Shown here one piece after another: positions 16,837 through 25,047 of a stretch of 64,000 nt of DNA. This DNA is from Falsiroseomonas sp051433165 (GTDB lineage: Bacteria > Pseudomonadota > Alphaproteobacteria > Acetobacterales > Acetobacteraceae), in assembly GCF_051433165.1 (NCBI RefSeq), contig NZ_JBHMFS010000009.1, positions 1-64,000 on the forward strand, read 5' to 3'. A program made the position numbers and the translations under genes. The notes below the pieces were generated by a model that searched no databases, had not been told where the DNA came from, and saw only the letters and a list, made by a program, of their open reading frames with translations. Within the stretch, counting starts at the first letter, position 1. Every line of letters starts with the position of its first letter.

Positions 16837-17073
16837 ATGGACGGGGCGACCACACCTTCGCGAGGCTCAATTCCCGCCTGGCTGGATGGGACGCTGATCA
16901 GCACCCTCGCAAGGCTCGCGGCAGTCGAGGTCGCCGCTGGATGTCCTCCGGCCGCAGTGGCGCTCCGGGTCCATGATGCTGCTTTGGCCTACTGCCCCGC
17001 GCTGCCCATGCCGCATGTCCGGGAGGCGGTTGCCATTGCTCTCTGGGTAGGTGGCGGTGCCGAGGGCCCGTAA
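16837..17073 (+). CDS. Hypothetical small protein
   Basis: A 78-residue frame whose codon bias resembles the neighbouring coding DNA (LARLAAVEVAAGCPP, then MPHVREAVAIALWV). It has no recognised domain, membrane segment or clear Shine-Dalgarno sequence. It lies in a debris-rich interval between the dnd operon and a broken VapC, so it may itself be a fragment. Confidence 0.35.
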   Translation: MDGATTPSRGSIPAWLDGTLISTLARLAAVEVAAGCPPAAVALRVHDAALAYCPALPMPHVREAVAIALWVGGGAEGP

Positions 17074-17122
17074 ACCTCAATTGCCACCAGCCTGCCTCAC
17101 CCCCACCAGGATGATGCGGCTC

Positions 17123-17353
17123 CTACCCCAGCCCCTCCACGCCAACCGCCGCTGCTGCGGCTTTCAGGTCACGATCCAGCGTCGCAATCGGCAGGCGCTT
17201 TCGCTGTGCCAATTCGAGATAGGTCGCGTCGTAGATCGACAGGCGGAAACGCTCCGCCATGCGCCTCAATGGCATTGGTCCCACGACCGCGTCCTGGATT
17301 GCCCGAAACTGGCTAGGCGCGGCGTCAGTGGCGATCCTCGACATCCATGTCAT
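17123..17353 (-). pseudogene. VapC-type PIN-domain toxin, C-terminal remnant
   Basis: Reading leftwards, FRLSIYDATYLELAQRKRLP followed by ATLDRDLKAAAAAVG is the C-terminal half of a VapC PIN ribonuclease, with the YDA and TLDRDL acidic motifs. The N-terminal half with the first catalytic aspartate is absent; sequence beyond about 17290 is antisense to a glycosylase fragment. No vapB partner is visible. It is a dead remnant fused to unrelated DNA by deletion. Confidence 0.7.
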
Positions 17354-17567
17354 TCGTGCGGGCCAGCTGATCGGCCTGTTCGAACAGGAGGTCCGGCTCC
17401 CGCGCGACTATTTCGGCATGGAGCGGCGGTTCCTCGACTTCGCCGAGGCCGTCGGAGCAGGACACATGCTCTTTCGCCGAGCCGATCACGCCAGCCTCCC
17501 TACCGGCGCAAACTCTCGCGCTCGAGTTTCACAGCATTTGCTCGCCGTGCCGCCGGCAAGCTGCTAA
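17259..17567 (+). pseudogene. HhH-GPD DNA glycosylase remnant
   Basis: The frame includes GIGPTTASWIARNWLG and VAILDIHVIRAGQLIGLF, the helix-hairpin-helix and the glycine-proline/aspartate loop of OGG1-like HhH-GPD glycosylases. The N-terminal domain is missing and the lysine usually found in GIGxKTASW is a threonine here, so base-excision activity is not expected. It overlaps the VapC remnant on the other strand, marking a deletion joint near 17270-17290. Confidence 0.6.
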
Positions 17568-17571
17568 GGTA

Positions 17572-18072
17572 ATGATGGTGATCGTGCTGGGGGCTAGCTG
17601 GATGTTCTTTCGCACAGTAGCTGCCGCTTCGGCCTGGTCGTTGCTTACGACCATCGCGTTGGCTCAGACCGACAACCCAACTCCGGTAGCAGTTGCAGGC
17701 AGTGTGCGGATGGTAAGCGCCCTCACCAGCGTTGAGCTTTGGCTTGCCGCCGCGATTATTGTGTTCGGCTTGGTAGTCCTGGGCATGCAGTTCGTGCTTC
17801 TGCGACGCGTTGAGGCTGCGGCCGACGATGTACTGCGTCTCTTCACTGTAACAACAATTATCATTGGAACTATGTCGCTCATCGCTGTTGGCTATTCGAG
17901 CCAACAGATCGCACCTGCTCTCGGGCTTTTCGGCACCATCCTGGGCTATCTGCTCGGCAAGTCTGATGAGCGGATGCGCAACCGCGCTGCTCAGATCGGA
18001 GATGCTCCGAGCGGGGGCACAGCAGCGTCTACGCCGCTCGCGCCAGCCAAGCCGCCTGGACCCGATTTGTGA
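17572..18072 (+). CDS. Membrane protein of an exported-protein operon
   Basis: A 166-residue protein with three likely membrane segments: one at the N-terminus (up to ~31, signal-like, ending IALAQ), WLAAAIIVFGLVVLGMQFVL (~63-82) and VTTIIIGTMSLIAVGY (~98-113). A cytoplasmic or periplasmic tail rich in Ala/Pro follows. Two adjacent ATGs (17572, 17575) follow AAGG. Its stop overlaps the next start as GTGA, so it leads a four-gene unit ending in a metalloprotease. I do not recognise the family. Confidence 0.65.
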   Translation: MMVIVLGASWMFFRTVAAASAWSLLTTIALAQTDNPTPVAVAGSVRMVSALTSVELWLAAAIIVFGLVVLGMQFVLLRRVEAAADDVLRLFTVTTIIIGTMSLIAVGYSSQQIAPALGLFGTILGYLLGKSDERMRNRAAQIGDAPSGGTAASTPLAPAKPPGPDL

Positions 18073-18458
18073 ACGGGCGTCTTATTTCTATGATGGTGGC
18101 TGCGGTACCCCTGGTTGTGGTGCCTTTGGCTTCGGCCGGAGCGCAGACGCCAAGTCGAGACGGGCCTTCTACGATCATTCCTAAGGGCGGAACCGGCGCA
18201 TTAAGTTTCAACGTTGGTATCGGTAACGATAGCCGCAACCCGGTCGTGATACGCTTACGCCCGAAGAACGGCACCTGGGCGCAGCACCGGTTAGCGCCGG
18301 GTCAGACTGAGATTTTTTCCTGCAACCCATGCGGTGGTGTTTTCGAGATTGAGGTTACGACGGCGGGCCAGCGCTTGGTCTACGATCTTCGAGCCGGCAA
18401 TCGATATGTTATCCAAGTTAACGCGCGCAACGTGTTCGACGTGTACCTAGCCCAGTAG
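18069..18458 (+). CDS. Secreted small protein
   Basis: A 129-residue protein with an N-terminal signal peptide (hydrophobic stretch up to ~25 ending in ASAGAQ). The mature part looks beta-rich and carries a CNPC pair (EIFSCNPCGG) that could form a disulfide or bind metal. It starts at GTG overlapping the previous stop (GTGA); an ATG at 18090 would still leave a signal peptide. Unknown family; context suggests work with the two exported products downstream. Confidence 0.65.
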   Translation: MNGRLISMMVAAVPLVVVPLASAGAQTPSRDGPSTIIPKGGTGALSFNVGIGNDSRNPVVIRLRPKNGTWAQHRLAPGQTEIFSCNPCGGVFEIEVTTAGQRLVYDLRAGNRYVIQVNARNVFDVYLAQ

Positions 18459-18477
18459 CGCATCCAGGAGAAAAGAA

Positions 18478-19005
18478 ATGCGATGGATATTCGGGGCAAT
18501 ACTGGCCGCCGCACTAGTATGCTCGGGGACTACTGCGCGAGCCCAGATCGACCCCCGTTTTGTTCTTCAGCAAGTGATTGTTCAGTTTCAGGCGGGTCGC
18601 CCCGACCCAAGCTGGTACAGTCCACAGCTTTGGCAGATTTTTGCTGCGCAGACATCAAATACGATGGTGTATCCCATGCTCAACTTACTTGGACCAGTTC
18701 AGAATATCGTTTTGTTAAATCTAAACGAACTGCCCGCTGGGACAGTATATATATTTTCGGCGCAGCACACAAATGGAGTAAGTAACTGGTTGCTTTCTAT
18801 TGGCCGTTGGGTGCCTCGTATCGAGTATGCTGAAGCGCAATTTTTGCCGCGCGGTGGGCTTTCCCAACCAGACACTCAAAACACTGCGCCCTTCGGCAAC
18901 CCATCCCCCTCACCAGATCAAGGTGGCAATCCAGCGCCTACTCCACCGCCCATGCTGCCGACATCACAGTCCGATGCCTGCCGGCGCTTTCCCAACCTTT
19001 GTTAA
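18478..19005 (+). CDS. Secreted protein with proline-rich tail
   Basis: A 175-residue protein with a clear signal peptide (RWIFGAILAAALVCSG, cleavage near TARAQ). ATG 18478 has AGGAG eight bases upstream. The core is unrecognised; the C-terminus is Pro/Asn-rich and ends in SDACRRFPNLC, a short cysteine loop. The DNA around 18650-18770 is visibly A+T-richer than the flanks, suggesting transfer. Third gene of the exported-protein operon. Confidence 0.65.
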   Translation: MRWIFGAILAAALVCSGTTARAQIDPRFVLQQVIVQFQAGRPDPSWYSPQLWQIFAAQTSNTMVYPMLNLLGPVQNIVLLNLNELPAGTVYIFSAQHTNGVSNWLLSIGRWVPRIEYAEAQFLPRGGLSQPDTQNTAPFGNPSPSPDQGGNPAPTPPPMLPTSQSDACRRFPNLC

Positions 19006-19018
19006 GGAGTACGCTGTT

Positions 19019-19783
19019 ATGCTTGGTCGCCGTGAAGTTGTTGCCGGGGGTGCGCTATCGTTGATTTGGGCGGCAGAGGGTTGCTGTGGTGCACACGCGC
19101 AGGGCTTGCCAATTTTCCTCGGCTGCGCGGTGCCGCCTGAACACGCGGGCCGGGTATTCCGTTACGCGTCCGAGACGCGCCTTTTTGTATCTGGCAATGA
19201 ACCAATGATAGCGCACTCTGGTGACCGGGAATTTGACTTTTCTTTGGCGCAGACGCTGGGTCGGCTCTCCCGCCTGTTCGAGGTCCTTCCCGGATTCGCG
19301 TATTTTAACGACGGCCGAAGTAAAAACGCGTATGCCACGACTGCAGTGCGCGGTGAGGGGCAGGACGGTACTGTTCTTTTTGGTCAAAATATGCTCTCCT
19401 ATTTGCTTAGGCAGCCCGAACATCCGGATGTTGCAGTTGCCGCCGTGTGCGCCCACGAATTTGGTCATATCCTTCAGTTCAAGCATGGGCTTCATAGGTC
19501 TTTGATACTGAATGGGCGCGTGCGCCCAGCGGAACTACAAGCCGACTTTTTTGCGGGCTACTTTGCGGGTGTGCGCAAGCGTGAGCGTCCAAATTTCCCC
19601 GCTGCGGTATTCGCAACGACCAAGCATAGTCTCGGGGACAGCATGCTCGACAATCCTGATCATCATGGAACACCGGACGAAAGGGCAGCCGCAATCGTGC
19701 TGGGTTTCCAAATCGGCCACCGAGAAGCTCGCGGGCTGCCGCAGGCGATTGAGGCGGCGGAGGCCTACGCCCGCAGGCTCTAG
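19019..19783 (+). CDS. Exported zinc metalloprotease-like protein (Tat signal)
   Basis: A 254-residue protein whose N-terminus (LGRREVVAGGALSLIWAA) is a twin-arginine signal. The core holds CAHEFGHILQFKHG, an HExxH zinc-protease helix, and PAELQADFFAGYFAG downstream, the third-ligand helix (ExxAD) seen in M48-like and related gluzincin peptidases. ATG 19019 is preceded by AAGGAG. A gluzincin folded in the cytoplasm and exported by Tat would act in the periplasm or outside. It closes a unit with one membrane and two Sec-exported proteins, so it may process or guard them. Substrate unknown. Confidence 0.75.
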   Translation: MLGRREVVAGGALSLIWAAEGCCGAHAQGLPIFLGCAVPPEHAGRVFRYASETRLFVSGNEPMIAHSGDREFDFSLAQTLGRLSRLFEVLPGFAYFNDGRSKNAYATTAVRGEGQDGTVLFGQNMLSYLLRQPEHPDVAVAAVCAHEFGHILQFKHGLHRSLILNGRVRPAELQADFFAGYFAGVRKRERPNFPAAVFATTKHSLGDSMLDNPDHHGTPDERAAAIVLGFQIGHREARGLPQAIEAAEAYARRL

Positions 19784-20068
19784 GTCGGACCCTGGCGTTA
19801 CGGGGCAGCTTGGCCCCTTGGCAGCGGGTATGTGGGGGAGATGTGACGAAAGGCTGGCGGCGCCCCCATCATCAACAATTTCGGAAGCTCTCTACATTGC
19901 TCCAGAGGTCTGTAGGGCCGACCGTTCGCCGAGATACGCCGAGGCCCGCCGGCGTTCATTAGAATTGTTTGATTACAATGTGATAGATGCGCTATGCTGC
20001 CCCTGCCGGTAGGCTGCCGCTCGCTGCCGCGCCCTTCTCTCCAGCCCTTCGCGGCGCCCCATCGGTTC

Positions 20069-21436
20069 ATGTCCCTCACCGACACCAAGCCTCGCGCGGT
20101 GCCATCCACCGGCGCGCGCCCGCTCGATCCCGACCAACCCGCCGCCCGACCCAAAGGGCCGCTTTCCGACACCAAGCTCCGCGCGGTGCGGCCTACCGGG
20201 GAGCGTTTCGACCTGCCCGACCGCGACGGCCTGGTGCTGCGGGTCGGCACGAAGGGCTCCATGACCTGGACGCTGACTTATCGGGTCGCCGGCATCGGCG
20301 AGGCCGGCACCCTCCGTGCGGCGCGCCTCGCCGGCCCCAAGTGCCGCATGACCCTTGGCGCCTACCCGGACATGACCCTCGGCGAGGCCCGTGGCGCGGC
20401 CCTGGCGGCGCGGCGGGCTGCGCGGCAGGGCATTGACCCCGGCGCCGCCCAGCGCGCCCTGGCGGCCCCGGGCGAGGCCCTGGTGACCGTCGCCGACTTG
20501 GTTGACCGCTACGCCGTCGGCCACCTGCGCCGTAATCTCCGCTCGGCGCCCGTTGTGGAGGCCCTGCTGACCCGCCACGTTGTCCCAGCCTGGGGCGACC
20601 GCCCCGTTGCTGACCTGACCCGCGGCGATCTGCTGAAGCTGCTTGAAGAAGTGCGCACGCCCCGCGAAGTGGAGGTCACGACGCGGGGGCGGGGCACCTT
20701 CACCAGCATGCGGGGCGGCACCGGCGCCGCGACCGAGGTCCGCAAATGGGTGCGGGCGATGTTCCAGTATGCCCTCGAGGCGGAGTTGCGGCCCGACAAC
20801 CCCTTCACCGGGGTGCGGAACCGCGACCGGGCGCAGCCGCGCGACCGCGTGCTGTCCATGCCCGAGCTCGCGGCGGTGTGGAATGCGGCGTGTCATATGG
20901 GCTACCCCTGGGGGCCGTTCTTCCAGCTGCTGCTGCTGACGGGCGACCGCCGGGGCGAATGGGCGGTGGCGCGGTGGGACTGGCTCGACGCTGGCTGGTC
21001 GCAGCTTGAGATTCCGGCCGAGCACTACAAGACGGGCCGGCCGCACATCGCACCGCTCAGCACCGTGGCGCGCAGCATTGTGGCCGGCCTGCCGGCGCCG
21101 ATCACCGGGGCGCACCTGTTCTCGTCGGATGGCGGGCACACGGCGATTGCCGGCTTCAGCGACGCGAAGAAGGTCATCGACGGCCTGGCGGGGCGGTATT
21201 TCGGCGGACCGATGCAGCCCTGGGTGGTGCACGACCTGCGGCGGTCGATGGCAACGCACATGGAGCGGCTGGGGGTGGCGCCGCACGTGATCGAGGCCTG
21301 CCTGGGCCACGTCCTGAAAGGCGTCGCCGGCACCTACCGCCGCTACAACTTCCTGCCGGAGAAGCTGGCCGCGTTGCAGCTTTGGGCAGATGAAGTGGCT
21401 GGCGAAAAGCGCCCTGGGCTCCGCAACGCGGCTTAG
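20069..21436 (+). CDS. Tyrosine recombinase / integrase (P4-like)
   Basis: A 455-residue site-specific recombinase. The N-terminal DUF4102-type arm-binding domain begins LSDTKLRAVRPTGERFDLPD and has DGLVLRVGTKGSMTWTLTYR. The catalytic domain shows TGDRRGEWAVARWDW (first Arg), HDLRRSMATHMERLG (His-x-x-Arg), LGHVLKGVAGTY and the following RRY, placing the nucleophilic tyrosine. All catalytic residues look present. Starts at 19994 (ATG) or 20069 (ATG) are possible; 20069 fits the usual N-terminus. Such enzymes integrate islands at tRNA 3' ends; here the gene is far from either tRNA-Gly fragment, so it may belong to a nested element. Confidence 0.9.
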   Translation: MSLTDTKPRAVPSTGARPLDPDQPAARPKGPLSDTKLRAVRPTGERFDLPDRDGLVLRVGTKGSMTWTLTYRVAGIGEAGTLRAARLAGPKCRMTLGAYPDMTLGEARGAALAARRAARQGIDPGAAQRALAAPGEALVTVADLVDRYAVGHLRRNLRSAPVVEALLTRHVVPAWGDRPVADLTRGDLLKLLEEVRTPREVEVTTRGRGTFTSMRGGTGAATEVRKWVRAMFQYALEAELRPDNPFTGVRNRDRAQPRDRVLSMPELAAVWNAACHMGYPWGPFFQLLLLTGDRRGEWAVARWDWLDAGWSQLEIPAEHYKTGRPHIAPLSTVARSIVAGLPAPITGAHLFSSDGGHTAIAGFSDAKKVIDGLAGRYFGGPMQPWVVHDLRRSMATHMERLGVAPHVIEACLGHVLKGVAGTYRRYNFLPEKLAALQLWADEVAGEKRPGLRNAA

Positions 21437-21508
21437 CGTTTTTCGCCGAACGCGACCAGGCCGACGAAGGCGCATAAGAAGCCAACCCAGATTGGGCGAG
21501 AAGCTAGA

Positions 21509-22381
21509 TCACTCCAACGCTTCAGGCCCAGGACTGATATCGCGCACATCAATTTCAACGAGCCGCTTGACTCCACGCTCGGAATAATGACCGTCGACAA
21601 TAGGAGAACTAAACTCGGATGATGTTGCTTCTGCAACACCCTCTAGATTAATTCTGGGTTTATCAGCAGCATTAAGGTCGTCGACGGTAGGAAATTCACG
21701 GACTGCTTTCGTGCCATCCTTCCCCGCCTCTGCGACAGGCGTCGTCATGCCGAGACTTACAGAATACAGCGCAGGAATATCATCGATGTCTGAGAAGATT
21801 GGAAGTGCTGAATATCGATGAGGCTCAACAAGAAAGTGCCATGGTATGCAGTTGGCCTCAATTGTGGAAAGCGTCTGAGGCATACTGCTTTTCACTTGAT
21901 GGGCGCTTACCAAAAGGCAGCCATACTCATATTCCTTAAATCCGGGAGTCGGCGGGCTCCTTTTTTGCCACAGATTCCTCTGCGCTTCCGATCCATAAAT
22001 GCAATAGACGGGTTTCAGTTTGTTTTTTTTGGCGTCCTTGATAAGCAAATCGATTTGTTGCTTCTTTGAGGAGGCTATCTCATGCGGTATCTTTAGTTTA
22101 TTGTCTTTCTGAAGACGTTTGGCTTGGACGCGCATACGTAATTTTCTAGCGCGCCCAATAATATGCCATTCCCAGTCCGCACCATTTAACGCCTCTCGCT
22201 TCTTACCAAAGGTGTGAAGGCGGATCGAGACCGGATGGCGGCGGCGCAGTTCGAGCAAATTAGTCTCGGTTATTGTCTCTTCACCATAACTGATATTAAC
22301 TCCGTGGCCGTGCGCGAAGGCAAGGTTCTGAGAAGTTGCGTGAGCCAACTGAAGCAGCGAATGTAAGAGGGAGTATTTCAT
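21509..22381 (-). CDS. DUF6615-like protein, possible nuclease fold
   Basis: A 290-residue protein. SYGEETITETNLLELRRRHP, GADWEWHIIG and MRVQAKRLQK match, by memory, the DUF6615 family. The spacing of E, D/E and QxK-type residues (TNLLE...DWEW...QAKR) recalls PD-(D/E)xK nuclease cores, which would make it a DNA-cutting or fold-related protein; this is inference. Base composition is visibly lower in G+C than its neighbours, a sign of transfer. It lies next to the integrase and behind its own A+T-rich promoter with a perfect inverted repeat at 22428-22448. Confidence 0.6.
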   Translation of the reverse strand: MKYSLLHSLLQLAHATSQNLAFAHGHGVNISYGEETITETNLLELRRRHPVSIRLHTFGKKREALNGADWEWHIIGRARKLRMRVQAKRLQKDNKLKIPHEIASSKKQQIDLLIKDAKKNKLKPVYCIYGSEAQRNLWQKRSPPTPGFKEYEYGCLLVSAHQVKSSMPQTLSTIEANCIPWHFLVEPHRYSALPIFSDIDDIPALYSVSLGMTTPVAEAGKDGTKAVREFPTVDDLNAADKPRINLEGVAEATSSEFSSPIVDGHYSERGVKRLVEIDVRDISPGPEALE

Positions 22382-22427
22382 AAAGTCTCTTCGTTGACGC
22401 CGATATCATCGGCCGGGAGGTTAGAAA

Positions 22428-22448
22428 ATGTTTTGCGAAACAAAACAT
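22428..22448 (-). promoter_or_regulatory. Perfect inverted repeat in promoter of 21509-22381
   Basis: ATGTTTTG and CAAAACAT form an 8-bp perfect inverted repeat around a 5-bp centre, about 47 bp upstream of the gene start and within the most A+T-rich stretch, where a TATTAT-like -10 on the minus strand also lies. It is a plausible repressor operator. Confidence 0.45.
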
Positions 22449-23100
22449 AATATTTACACATCTTTTCGTGTCCTTATCTGCCGGATCGGGGCTTATCTTG
22501 ACCGAAAGCGTAATAGGTTTTGCAGTTCAAGGGTCACTCGGATCACACGCAAATAGCGCCGGGCGCGCGCCGAGTGGCGAGTGGCAGCAAAAGACTTATG
22601 CTCCTGAACATCGAGGACGGTGCATGGTTGGTGCGCTGGTGCCGAACGGCGGCGCTCAGCAGAATTGGCTTTAGCTTCATCCCGGATGCTCGGCGCTAGG
22701 TGCAGTGTCTTGTGTGCCGTGTGCTGGCGGCAGGCGAGGCTGCTCCGCCATTGCCAACGACACCGGGCCGGAAGCTTCTCGCAAATACGCAACCTGAGTT
22801 ATGCACTCACCCGGAATGAATCGTTCATTCCGCATCCTGGCCCTGATCGAGAACATCGCGCAACTGGCCCTGGCGTCTTCCCGCCGCATCGCCGTGGCTT
22901 CCCGCCAACGGCCGACACGATCAGGCGTCACCGAGTTCAACTTTGCCGACGCGCCAAGGAAGCTCGCGAGTCAATAACGGCGCGCCTTTTCATCCGCCAA
23001 ACGGCGCACAAAGAGTGCTTTTAGACGCCAAAACAATGGCTTATACATCATAATGGGGCGGCTTGCGCCCCGAACCCACCCATCAAGGAGCACCCCCTAC
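22449..23100. other. Intergenic, no supported gene
   Basis: Frames here have no domain, poor start signals and mixed composition. I see nothing to annotate except an AAGGAG ribosome-binding site at the right edge for the gene at 23101. Confidence 0.4.
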
Positions 23101-23607
23101 ATGAACGCGACGCCCCAGCGGCTCGTGGTGATCGAGGCCGACCCGAACGGCCTGACCCGCGGCGCGAGTTTCGACCCCGCCGCCCGCGACGCCATCGCCA
23201 AGGCTCTTGCCGGCACCGCCGCCCTGATCTTCATGGTCGACGGGCCGAAGCTCGACCAGGTTGACGCCGACTTCCCGCAGGGCAAGCTGGCTTCCGCCGG
23301 CAAGCCGACACTCACCCCAATCAAGCGCGCGACCTACGACCGGCTGTTCGCGCTCAGCGTGCCACCACCGGCCGCGCCGCCCCTGCCGGCGGCACCGGAG
23401 CGGCCGGACCCCTACGCCGCGCTCAAGCCCGGCAGCATCGTCCTGGCCAGTGAGAGCAAGGAGGATGGGTGGTGGGAGGCGCAGGTGCTGAAGGTGGAGC
23501 AGAACGGCACGACGCTGCGACTGAAGTGGTGCGACTTCCCCGACTATGCCGAGTTCACCAAGCCACTGCACCGGGTCGCCATCCTGCCCAACGACGGCAT
23601 GCGCTGA
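23101..23607 (+). CDS. Hypothetical protein with C-terminal Tudor/SH3-like domain
   Basis: A 168-residue protein; ATG 23101 has AAGGAG upstream. The N-terminal ~80 residues contain a possible TIR- or Rossmann-unrelated alpha/beta unit (LVVIEADPNGL, TAALIFMVDGPK). A Pro/Ala linker leads to a C-terminal barrel-like unit, GSIVLASESKEDGWWEAQVL then RLKWCDFPDY, resembling Tudor/agenet-type SH3 barrels that bind nucleic acid or modified peptide. Role unknown; it stands alone with its own signals. Confidence 0.55.
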   Translation: MNATPQRLVVIEADPNGLTRGASFDPAARDAIAKALAGTAALIFMVDGPKLDQVDADFPQGKLASAGKPTLTPIKRATYDRLFALSVPPPAAPPLPAAPERPDPYAALKPGSIVLASESKEDGWWEAQVLKVEQNGTTLRLKWCDFPDYAEFTKPLHRVAILPNDGMR

Positions 23608-23768
23608 ACCCCAACACCGTCTGGCCAGGAGCGGGTCGGGGCGCGTGAACGGCCCGCCTTAATCCGCCCTGCCGACACCGTGCGCCGTTGGGCTGCGGAC
23701 AAACACGCCCGCCCCGGACTGACACGGCTTGCCGCCATCAACCTCCCCCACGACCAATGGAGACCACC

Positions 23769-24317
23769 ATGCATCGCGCCATCGCCGCGGTTCTGCTTGC
23801 GGCTGCCGTCACCACACCTGCCTGTGCCCAGACGCCGCGGGAAATCATGCCACCGAACGGCAACTTCTTCCGTGCGCCGCAGGGCGACGCCTTCGGCGGG
23901 CGGGAGGGCAACAGGTCGGCCATCGAGGATGCGCTGCGGCGGCGTGACGCACAGCAGGGTGGTGCCGCACCGCCGCCGCCACCAAGGGCCGCCCAGCCTA
24001 GCCCGGGGGCCATGGCAAGCTTCTATGGCCGACCATGGCTGGGCTACATCGAACGGGCACTGAGCAACGCGCCGCCGCCGCGCAGCTCAGCCGAGCGGGA
24101 TTGCGTGACTATCGCCCGCACCGCCGTGCAGTGCCGCTTGGCAAGGGATTCCGCCGATGGTGCTGCGGTCGACCTCGCGTGTATCGGCCGCAACATCGAC
24201 AACCGGGCATGGGCTGAGGCGGAAGGCCGGGCGCGCGGCAGCAGCTACCTGGAGGGCTTCATCCGGGTGTGCTTCGCCTGGGTTGACGTGAACCAGACGG
24301 CACCACTGCGGCGTTAG
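23769..24317 (+). CDS. Secreted hypothetical protein
   Basis: A 182-residue protein with a signal peptide (AIAAVLLAAAVTTPACAQ), preceded by GGAG seven bases before ATG 23769. The mature chain has a Pro-rich linker (~75-85) and cysteines in RDCVTIA, VQCRLA, DLACIGR and RVCFAW, spaced so that two disulfides are plausible in the periplasm. Family unknown. No operon partner is obvious. Confidence 0.55.
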   Translation: MHRAIAAVLLAAAVTTPACAQTPREIMPPNGNFFRAPQGDAFGGREGNRSAIEDALRRRDAQQGGAAPPPPPRAAQPSPGAMASFYGRPWLGYIERALSNAPPPRSSAERDCVTIARTAVQCRLARDSADGAAVDLACIGRNIDNRAWAEAEGRARGSSYLEGFIRVCFAWVDVNQTAPLRR

Positions 24318-24672
24318 CACGGCGATCACGTTGGCTTCGCTCCAGTAGCAGGCGCTGACGAAGCCAATTTGCGATCATTGCAAAAAAAAAATGCGCCCGC
24401 CTCTTGGCTCGACGCCCCCGCCATGCCATCTCGTTGTTGCCGAACAACGTGCGCTAACACCGCACGCCGGCGAACCCGCTGAGCGATTCGCGCTACCAAG
24501 CGCCTCTCGGCAAATGCCCTGCCAGCCTACTGAGGCAGAAGCAATCCAACCTATGACGTAACGGCCACTCGTGGTCTGCACAGTGACTTTCATTGGTAAG
24601 TCGCCAAAAGCGCGCCGGTGAACAGGGCCTGTGTCCACTCGTCAACGGACCGAAAGGTCTGAGGGGATTGCT
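24318..24672. other. Intergenic, no supported gene
   Basis: No convincing gene. It includes a run of nine A bases near 24382 and presumably the promoter of the module that begins at 24673. Confidence 0.4.
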
Positions 24673-25047
24673 ATGGGCTCAGGGCGTTCTGCGCAGTCGC
24701 ACGCGACTGCACCTTCTACATCTATTGCCCGCACAGTCGAGGCCTCGCTTCCGGCTGTCGCTCTCAATGCGTATCGCGCGCCGTCGACCGACCACAACGG
24801 CAATCGCGCCGCGTCGCTCATGGCCGGGGCTGCTGCTGTCGCGCAGATGGCGCAGGGCGCGGCGCCGCGTCGGCGTGCGATTCCGGCGCATGAGTTCCGC
24901 AAGATCTACGGCGGCATCTCCAACACCACGTTCTACGAACTGGTGAACCGCGGCGACATCAGCATCCATAAGATCGGTCGTCGCACCTACGTCGATGCCG
25001 ATGAGGCCGAGCGTTGGTGGCGCAGCTGCGCGCAAGGCGAACGGTAA
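24673..25047 (+). CDS. AlpA/excisionase-like helix-turn-helix protein
   Basis: A 124-residue protein whose C-terminal ~55 residues form an HTH_17 (excisionase/AlpA) unit: RKIYGGISNTTFYELVNRGD, then KIGRRTYVDADEAERWW. The N-terminal half is low-complexity and Ala/Ser-rich. Such proteins control excision or replication genes of mobile elements. Its TAA stop overlaps the next ATG by one base (TAATG), which ties it to the HUH-like protein downstream. ATG 24673 is preferred over 24631 because GAGGGG lies upstream. Confidence 0.75.
   Translation: MGSGRSAQSHATAPSTSIARTVEASLPAVALNAYRAPSTDHNGNRAASLMAGAAAVAQMAQGAAPRRRAIPAHEFRKIYGGISNTTFYELVNRGDISIHKIGRRTYVDADEAERWWRSCAQGER

Noticed and set aside
19973..21475. 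500-residue open frame on the minus strand
   Set aside because: It is the antisense shadow of the tyrosine recombinase, Arg/Gly/His-rich with no domain.
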